Part shown: in pieces, positions 49,901 through 52,276 of the stretch | How the letters are laid out: each line of letters opens with the position of its first letter | Position numbering within the stretch: position 1 is the first letter of the stretch | From: a virus | Direction: 5' to 3' (one strand) | IMG/VR virus record: IMGVR_UViG_3300047552_000486 | Span: 1 to 52,276 of that record | DNA: 52,276 bases | The notes under the pieces: generated by a model | Seen by the model: only the letters and a program-made list of their open reading frames with translations | What the model was told of the DNA's origin: nothing | Databases searched by the model: none | Translations under genes and position numbers: made by a program

Positions 49901-51649
49901 AGTCCATTGAGCGCAGTCAAGGGCTATGCTCAAATCGTAAACAGTTATCGCAGTACGATTGATACCACGCTCCAGATTAACCCATTGGTAATCGACCAAT
50001 CAAGTCAGTTCATTTACGACGATGTGAATCGCTTCTTGGTCAGTATTGTCGACCAATCAACTGGATTATCAGTATATGTTCACCCAGACAATCTTCGTAT
50101 CATTCGTGTACTAGATGAATTCCGTGGCGAGTATGTCAATACAATGATCATCAAGTCAAAGGTCAAAGCTGGTGACAAAGTGCTAATCACATCTACAGTG
50201 CCTGGTAGTGACCCTGGTGAAACACGCTTCCGTATTAATCAGACATGGAACACTGTTGGCGATTATCCAAATCCTCCGACAATTTACCGTGAAAATGCCA
50301 TCTCCCGCACTTATGTGACAGCGGTGTCACCTTCTACAACTGAGTTCTGGTACGATAGTCAGGACGTCCAACATCCATATGCCGATACCATTACGGTTAA
50401 AGATGCGAGTGTTCTGGTCACTAAAACAGTTGATGGCGCAAAGACTCCGTTGGAGTTCACAGACAATCGTTACTACACAATCGTTCGCGGTGTCGTGAGT
50501 ACTCAGGTAGTCGGACACTTAGTTAAGTTCAATGGTGCTGATGTTAATGAGTATGCGCTGTCTAGTGTAGACAACAGTAATTCCGTACGTGTCGATTTGA
50601 CTAGCTTTACCGACGCGACTAAGAAGCCTATTGAGCTTACTGGTAGTATTACTGGTACCACACTAACAGTTACCAGTATTATTAAACCTGAAGTAGGCCA
50701 ACGCATCATCGGCCGTGGTGTACTAGACGGTACTTATATTACTGGTGGCACTTATCCTAACTACACGGTAAATATCAGTCAAACAGTTGCTAGCACCTCA
50801 ATGACCGCATATTATAACGTCGAAGTCACCTTATATACTGGTAATCAATTGCTGGTAAACGGCGGTCAGATTCAGTATGGTAAAATTGACGTGTCTACAG
50901 GCGTAATATCTAAGTTAACCTTCTCAAAGAACACGACTTATGCTCCAGTTATCTCCGAGTACGATGAAGTCCAGAGTATTCTGACTGAAAACATCATGAT
51001 GGGTTATACAGACAAGACCATGTACGACAGTGTAATCACTGCGAATATCGAGTCCGTGGCAAATACTAATATTCTGACATTTAACAATGCGGTTGTAGCT
51101 GATGATATTACTGGTAAAGTAACCTCAAAGGCGATTGGTTCTGTTCGTAAAGGAGACAAGCTATCATTTGCCGACTCAGTAAACGTCAAACTCATGAATA
51201 CGACCTCTAATCTGGATATTGCCAATACAACAGTGGCATTCTCTGGTCTTATCGACTTCACTGATACCGGTATTACTCAATATGCCAAGGAAGGTGATAC
51301 TCTCACATTTACCAAAGGCGGCACGAGCTACGACAAGTTCAGAAATAAACAGGGTAAGCTGGTGTCTGAATTCACCGTGATTAGAAACATCAACAGCGGC
51401 AAGACCCTACAAATTGCTGAGCTGGTTGATATTGATGGTAACTGTACTGCTAAACTCAACAAGAGCGAGTACACGGTACAAGAGGTAGTGGACGTCGGAG
51501 ACACGCGCACGATAACTGTGTCAACTAACGGTGGATTACCAACCATCACTGCTGGTACAGCCGTGAAAATCAACAAAAAGACGTATGACCTACCTCTCCA
51601 GTTGGACACCACAGTCGCTGCCTCGTTCTTAAACAAACAATCACGGTAA
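34943..51649 (+). CDS. Giant 5,568-residue tail/baseplate structural protein
   Basis: One uninterrupted frame of 16.7 kb. The N-terminus (RTLQFLPEVFQTETNEQFLA, DYPGIIDAIAREGG, VNYAQYHWLPLGPDAI) and text up to about residue 3,030 (YLNEIKPYHVYIKDF) match a conserved large virion protein that follows gp6 in T4-like cyanophages. Inside are an FG-GAP-like propeller region (about 2,080-2,490: NFGISVDTNRYGDEVVIGAP, GFGAVVSLG, YGSTLVVGDGAIIAGT) and three CBM5/12-like carbohydrate-binding modules (about 1,549, 3,486 and 4,750; for example WIAADTYVLGERVIYNNAYY). 'H(G/E/N)...GD.V' beta modules occur near 1,840, 3,270 and 4,934. Beyond 3,040 it is Thr/Asn/Val-rich and repetitive. In T4 this place is taken by genes 7 and onward (wedge and fibre attachment). 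I infer a wedge-anchored, fibre-like host-contact protein. Confidence 0.85.
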   Translation: MAQVRTLQFLPEVFQTETNEQFLAATLDVLTSQPDMLKVQGLIGSKYGYGVTQNDKYVVESTDVRNNYQLDPAVTFLKTDTQEAVDFIDYPGIIDAIAREGGINKNHNKLFSSEFYSWDSFIDLDKIVNYAQYHWLPLGPDAILIDSDTDFSAIIGAKTYPSAAAITAGAATFVNGLKVMFTGNVTATADGFGAKFVEYYVEGVGTSIELIPVDDLLCVETCAGGIYNPWDIGRWDSGSWSIRLNVPVNPDYIVSNRRSRERNAWARGNRWFHQSVIDTVIKYNGVATTNDYNTQTRAQRPIIEFERDLALFDSGTKFGTIVDFVNDTETNAMSNVVGSDACTFTTTIKTAGSTLGQTVTTTVLDGGTIMFPHDSNSTVKKTVYTVRMIPAGPNGAKIVSLVPKVGVTIETGSAVYVAKGPSVDYLGKALQWTGSSWDESQTKVSINQPPMFDVFDSSEYKLSNDTKYIASTFKGTKLFGYTVGTGDNDAVLGFPVKYSSGASTGDFVFTVYLNEDTFTYKTTSAATTATIARVNSGFIHTNYADGTFKARNGWVKAASDSKQYQVFVFDITATNQYLLECDVVAGEEAVTLWNPVQIYLNGDYVDSSKYRVIRDTVANKTTIIFKTNPPSIGDQVSVSLLSDSVSSKAFYAIPTNLQNNPFNTEIKSVSAGDIKHFYTSIYSNAPGASGNIYGSNNLNTLGEISKYGTTIIQNSASLVLPGVFLRKTKANLGSALQYASDEYMDYKNSIIELAQKGDYSVYQTPAQILDDIIYQISSTKNEADSFFWSDMLPSGSPYKTSTYTFNATVSNTVFPLSEIYFFDRANYKGIAVYHKKIVDGNAVTKQLIRGVDYTVSTTEKSLMVSATLTKTDTIIVNEYQQTYGSYVPATPTSMGLFPASKPGVVLDETAQSPVYMLVGHDGSYTRLYGEYDATNDTLVDFRDIALLEYETRVFNNIKGTKKPPMTRASLFPGQWRTTDYTFEEILPAYTTSFMRWVGKNRINYREQFYAVGNPFSYNYNRVFNKFDKSQLKSGGWRGVYLWLYDTVNPAGAPWEMLGLTVKPEWWDKRYGVAPYTSGNLRMWEDIAAGYIWNDADADSYVDSTRVRPGLLNALPVDEAGRLMDPLKSIVGNYDSNTFKREWVAGDVGPAEASYLRSSSWPFDLMRLLSIFEPAQFYNYCVDTDDYKYDSITGQYLFNERYHLDPASVVLYGAGTSKNSYVNWIIDYINQTGEDGHSYVSDLLKNLDVRLTYKVAGFSDKDYLRFLTENSSPNSTAASLLIPDDNFAVLLYDNVASDKITYSSVVIQKTERGYTVWGNSITNPYFTVVTPSSGPLETIKIGTVSVQLSTVYDSLNTVTIAYGTEFYSLQGVAEFLRNYGRYLGDRGVQFVNTRNGVTMDWTAMIAEYLNWAQQSWSVGSTISLNPNATEFVAGKAGLIVQPLTIRERNFVLNQNLVPLQPEDIAVLRKNEQFTIRVMNEGDTVAYANMDLSCVEHAVVFDNQTIFGDTLYDKTTGLRQGRLILQGKKSASWTGSVDASGFILNQGDIAEWSSNGKYAKGTIVTYKNLYWSAKTGIQPSVDFDYTLWNQSSYDNIKRGLLPNPSTMAYEISQLYDINTANLEQDQDLLAFGLIGFRPRDYMVNAALTDTTQINVYQTLIKNKGTNQASGIFKNATPLQGALEYDVFENWAIKNGEFGSVLNSNFVEIQLRQDLLTGNPSLIGIGTDTGTVDQTVTRAELINYGVKPSTDAFLPAYTSSYIEQRGLPTAGYVNIDDTKFSVFNLMDLNYSAESLSSLYRGDIIWVASHAGSWDIFTPVSVGTVATTVKNNLNGTITLTFDSAHGLVADDYFYMTGFGTLVDGYYKVKTVGSATTLTVASALTKSKQTLVGTGIVFKLVSRRHSSPSDITNDTYSAFVKRLHWVDSDYGDNWKVMAGQVAFTASSDLQQSSGYGCAIAHSAVLGTVVADDTAVHISGYTVPLTGVHSLSVVNDSAVVFAGTSTGVYKIVKTVVDGSVTWSTTQTPTVPVAGTSHFAVSDNGLWLYVAAGTVVKTYMWNETGYANTNETIIGHEITSLATTRDGSKLVVGSAYEDADSITNDSGAAYIYARASQTFIQNIGASVPNEYNNAFPLYDWNATTTNVRVTVNSRAVTTGFSISITNNTLSFTTAPDDGATIIVDSGTLTFKQRVVSAKPHIGGNFGISVDTNRYGDEVVIGAPYELGEVDGVRNVEGAAHRFVNAGQRYGIVSAKVTTLTSDVSIFIDGYLIALTTGMTAQDVVDTINAQEPTNVNASTPSSSGAFTISLTDRTILTVHDKLDITGSDTDLAQLGITTYTHVQSITNPDYGSNTGFGAVVSLGKSEKWCSTLAISAPTGFALSEASFDAPTYDNVDNDTIFDNGATTFVDKIADCGAVYVYTLLDSESESLDNPDKYVFGQYCSITDSAGMKARPHYGSTLVVGDGAIIAGTREWSNSGDGRVVTFTSTVGSTWSVDKSASARVDVAKLRGATIYNTSTNTTIETLDYIDPSQGKLLSAVETNIDFISHVDPAVYGAGQRWGQNKIGTTWLDISNLRMMNTAQPSAVYNAKHWGEAFPGSTADIYTWIESFVAPIDYAGSGFPTSYDSYTTSVVIDRASNSLVTKYYYWVKNYDLVPVGKQLSPVTLSQYILDPVGSGIPFMGAIAPSVIALFNTGDAIHGSDSAINIGYATTSSDDGAHSDWTLIKDGEETDFLAGVPGSISELPTDMYMKYINSYMGYDMVSNTVPDTGLPSLKQTGTAFRPRQTMFTDRFVALKNFIQYANRIMAENTISETRSTFLLNKKFESGDLVANDILKKEYFNTTDYWSTVDWWATGFTANTKITIEVPTKSDLLRIGTTSTLNIGSEGIILGLSEGLVARVTKNGQGVNETYCWTSAAGWTRIGLQGGTIQFSANVYDSVTPAKSAAIYWIIRWITEQLFVDELLSHNNSSLMMMFALIQSTAPQHQNYLPWLNKTSLVDVKNTIRKLVQYKKYQRDSIDLVAGYLNEIKPYHVYIKDFSFLYKGTDTYEGAFTDFDISSQYNATSGKFESPQLVYSNPGDGQYLPTDSIWSSSAYSDWFSHNGLTFNNSQVDIVEISKLAAPISTSSASIVLTESGNLPDTGTLQIGDEQIGYKQIDRYTNTVTALVRNTNGTGASNYDANEIVYLVPEAVMVMNSARGYTSAPTITAYYDTVEYPYPPRSVASFIPTITDGKLTSIYTVTPGDGYPTNVSLRVSPSSITTKFVTDQVDSEINQIQINSHEFISGDSVVLTDLSNDGTADTNTNLKEYQYYYVGVVDANNIALYTHYRDSIDTFTTSMTKYTFLVAGTPYVNCIKLDQPVSIGNQPFNTGARVRIVLDQSAGKFAYYYISRVGMEYSNDTSVNGFAVVALHETHAEAVAGLESTRVLVSGSGKISLVARTDSKRIVFKNGTDGTISVSAQVRGFMNLGAIRQMKIGLRFDRTGYLPSITTYAKDTVYEAGDLVKYTNTDINASFVYVCDVEHISVADAPDLAKFVEINSSGIRMTGDKMGKSVDLNGLDRIAGWYEPKATMPGYTLGTKTTRKQTSDLSQIVDGTKYPHATVMDMPFAGPNTYVFTSKDVNTSNNTIKLNSTKSLSTTYSEVIYGSSNNGLYVTTTPIAVKSTAGSNVITMTSTTGIYQNSEIRFVGLPLNESINTLSSTTYFVTSVTGNNITIANTVGGSNIEMGNVVYANGTSANVSEGYSPVILNVATTMPTAKVFAAFTSVTKINGEANANSTLGGHRIELISDANIKQFDKIANGTVVKFNNSVGSIVAGQHYFVGDKADSIVVTTQTDPANNSPIINTTITNSIRLYTAANLVSTSLVTFANATPFSTTAVFNEAFANISIVDNTITLSNSTATIARANAANIYSNVTIPAANIANNAPVTINGNHYYVANKNDSNNSFKLVTTPGNATTVSIADTTGTTYAVFSGYTQPLATDFVTGDRVSAEFTEPTNSTSGYMFANVTNGIVTLHTDLAGAKAGTNPYTEIGTVGQIIRPKTLLTLVGANTGNATSYTATFDHSTDSTSFGLVNDKQYTLKIISTTGDIAVYNNVDDADADRNRVPLITAAGGQFTITELDSIIRPPAFFDTVDNYRLNGSSFIEGYGPEELVAGVLTDGLNFTVTTRPGATWDPLMSVEGAVEDVAFGNTAFNKVRITNALTPTNKVVSFKDVVANPVTVMVYTNTTTGSVRLTLDTDYTINWVDQTITLTPGSTIFPTLVPVALDIYEFGNGSQIVRSNSNRIPFRSVQTPGSSTNHSEILLNVPFSELELPSASNSYLSALVFVGTNNTDTTRLTYIDDKFSPVYGTTEHFSIEPQRSYDPVNDPYNPAKIVFSKEYTATDYVVFALSTNVIGFYTANSDDMNTITLVEGDNVKKVYLAHIVDLSTTVNFKDSISLYFYLQDRVRVYVNDMWMSTDDYAFDMVDHDQPIYDSVTGKVVGYEVVNGTSLRDVLTRGQAFAQITFYDGILATGDTVKITYGSSGIGVPETQWFGAPTATDVASNKKIFPLENYIKDGNYTAISEVEILDNNGKFKCNSTILMKAGDRITISGKLISPTTSGKIVGYTDSPTTNVWDSKTYYISETNGFTGFTLTSYYGGNPDIVTEMGTVEGLTFSIENNIVVEINGVRQDGPAPKEIFYKIVSVVGEKMHLSYPAPVYGLTEFNVKYLTVQVNGKTIPQMNTDGINANWNVNFDPLANEFYHYAADFVNERMPSPWIAADTYVLGERVIYNNAYYVCTTAIITATSTTPALDTDHWATLASYPLDPENHHYGFFDDGTPFDNQFSFNVVFNDTIASTDFTGSLAQNDIVSITYDVPPATGIKQPDVYVITERVENGALTGKYDMYVTYPFGTEDKISITTFNRTNQSNLKTQRITDAFVNEVSTVDIVAGVAPLVTTNQSHNFVTGYKVMLSGGALGELADRSYWVERVTATAFRIYNDSGLSTFDTDATISPLSAVKGYAQIVNSYRSTIDTTLQINPLVIDQSSQFIYDDVNRFLVSIVDQSTGLSVYVHPDNLRIIRVLDEFRGEYVNTMIIKSKVKAGDKVLITSTVPGSDPGETRFRINQTWNTVGDYPNPPTIYRENAISRTYVTAVSPSTTEFWYDSQDVQHPYADTITVKDASVLVTKTVDGAKTPLEFTDNRYYTIVRGVVSTQVVGHLVKFNGADVNEYALSSVDNSNSVRVDLTSFTDATKKPIELTGSITGTTLTVTSIIKPEVGQRIIGRGVLDGTYITGGTYPNYTVNISQTVASTSMTAYYNVEVTLYTGNQLLVNGGQIQYGKIDVSTGVISKLTFSKNTTYAPVISEYDEVQSILTENIMMGYTDKTMYDSVITANIESVANTNILTFNNAVVADDITGKVTSKAIGSVRKGDKLSFADSVNVKLMNTTSNLDIANTTVAFSGLIDFTDTGITQYAKEGDTLTFTKGGTSYDKFRNKQGKLVSEFTVIRNINSGKTLQIAELVDIDGNCTAKLNKSEYTVQEVVDVGDTRTITVSTNGGLPTITAGTAVKINKKTYDLPLQLDTTVAASFLNKQSR

Positions 51650-51665
51650 ATATCAATGATAAATA
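51645..51665 (+). promoter_or_regulatory. Two late-promoter-like elements (GGTAAATA, GATAAATA)
   Basis: At 51645-51652 and 51658-51665. The first would start RNA near 51658, giving a 13-base leader for the ATG at 51671; the second would start at the codon itself. The first overlaps the stop of the giant gene. Confidence 0.4.
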
Positions 51666-51670
51666 CTCGT

Positions 51671-51805
51671 ATGACTAATGAAGTTAACCCACCAGAAGTT
51701 AAGGAAACCCAGCCACACGATACGGCTGGCTTCCACTTCTCTGGCGGCATCAAAATTACAGATCCTGAGACTAAAGAGGTCTTGGCTCATATTCGCACAG
51801 ATTAA
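51671..51805 (+). CDS. 44-residue protein, short paralogue of the next gene's N-terminus
   Basis: MTNEVNPPEVKETQ then FHFSGGIKITDPETKEVLAH and IRTD. The pattern G-x-I-x-I-x-D-x-x-T-x-EVL recurs at residues 9-25 of the following protein (IKGHITIRDYVTREVL), so it looks like a free-standing copy of that strand module. It sits between the giant gene and the next gene; AAGGAAA for the latter overlaps its stop. Short proteins of this kind are found in the same place in some T4-like cyanophages. Function unknown. Confidence 0.65.
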   Translation: MTNEVNPPEVKETQPHDTAGFHFSGGIKITDPETKEVLAHIRTD

Positions 51806-51816
51806 GGAAAAGCTCA

Positions 51817-52276
51817 GTGGACGCTACTATACAATATAACATTAAGGGACACATCACTATTCGAGATTACGTAACTCGTGAAGTCCTGGTAGACAAAGAC
51901 AATGGAATTAATTACGAAGTAATTTCCATGGCAATTGCGAATTCGTTAACAAACCGTGGCACTGGCCCAATTTACCAAATGGCATTCGGCAACGGCGGAG
52001 CTACTATTGATAGTACTGGTCTAATTACATATTTGCCATCAAATACCACTGGTTTAAATGCATCCCTGTACAATCAAACATATGCCAAGATTGTGGACGA
52101 TAACTTAATCTCCAACTTAGATCCAACTCGCAACAAAATGACCGTTAGTCATGTATCTGGTAAAACGTACAGCGATATCAAGATTCAGTGTCTACTAGAC
52201 TATGGTGAGCCAGCTGGACAGTATGCATATGATAACGCTACTGACAGTGAAGGTACATTCGTGTTTGACGAATTAG
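51817..52276 (+). CDS. Virion structural (fibre-type) protein, C-terminus off the right edge
   Basis: A GTG start at 51817 behind AAGGAAAAG; open to the window end (153 codons). After the strand module IKGHITIRDYVTREVLVDKD come ISMAIANSLTNRGTGPIYQM, AFGNGGATIDSTGLITYLPS and LYNQTYAKIVDD, then NLDPTRNKMTVSHVSGKTYS and IQCLLDYGEPAGQYAYDN. I recognise this combination from a conserved structural protein near baseplate genes of T4-like cyanophages. It is probably part of the same late operon as the giant protein. Its exact place in the virion is unknown. Confidence 0.75.
   Translation, partial: MDATIQYNIKGHITIRDYVTREVLVDKDNGINYEVISMAIANSLTNRGTGPIYQMAFGNGGATIDSTGLITYLPSNTTGLNASLYNQTYAKIVDDNLISNLDPTRNKMTVSHVSGKTYSDIKIQCLLDYGEPAGQYAYDNATDSEGTFVFDEL

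Overview
The window is a 52.3-kb piece of the genome of a contractile-tailed T4-like phage, of the broad 'exo-T-even' kind best known from marine and freshwater cyanophages and their relatives. The evidence is the T4 head cassette in its T4 order (portal gp20, two small core proteins, protease gp21, scaffold gp22, capsid gp23), the recombination pair gp46/gp47, the late sigma factor gp55, and a baseplate block with recognisable gp53, gp5, gp25 and gp6. Short TAAATA-type late promoters sit in front of many virion genes. Two consensus sigma70-type promoters (TTGACA, 17 bp, TATACT) sit in front of early-type genes. I cannot name the host. No photosynthesis or other metabolic gene is present, and I saw no tRNA or CRISPR array.

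Layout, left to right. 1-2946 (minus): two related fibre-like virion proteins, the first running off the left edge and carrying five tandem 93-bp repeats. 3005-5311 (plus): an early promoter, a small unknown protein and a composite Vsr-like homing endonuclease. 5325-5375: two hairpins that end the capsid transcript. 5413-14580 (minus): the head cassette, headed by a large tape-measure-like protein with a D,D-peptidase domain. 14657-15711 (plus): two hub-assembly-type genes and a terminator. 15751-16240: a structured, repeat-bearing non-coding region. 16241-17371 (plus): a small protein with a winged-helix-like N-terminus and what look like polymerase palm motifs. 17368-21009 (minus): a PD-(D/E)XK nuclease, gp46 and gp47. 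21077-21899 (plus): a frameshifted GIY-YIG-like homing endonuclease. 21979-22971 (plus): gp55 behind an early promoter. 22997 to the right edge (plus): the baseplate and tail operon, which includes a single 5,568-residue protein filling a third of the window, then a 44-residue protein and a partial fibre-like protein.

How the genes work together. gp55 is probably made early and redirects host RNA polymerase to the TAAATA promoters that drive both virion blocks. gp46/gp47 and the resolvase-like nuclease belong to recombination-dependent replication. The head cassette builds, matures and packages the prohead. The rightward operon builds the baseplate and the host-contact parts.

The most unusual points are: the polymerase-like gene behind repeats and hairpins, which looks like a plasmid-style rep gene with an origin; a 10-bp inverted repeat that should hide the ribosome site of the giant gene in read-through RNA but not in RNA from its own late promoter; a 29-codon gene fitted exactly between gp21 and gp22; matched duplications in the two coiled-coil arms of gp46; and the giant modular tail protein itself.
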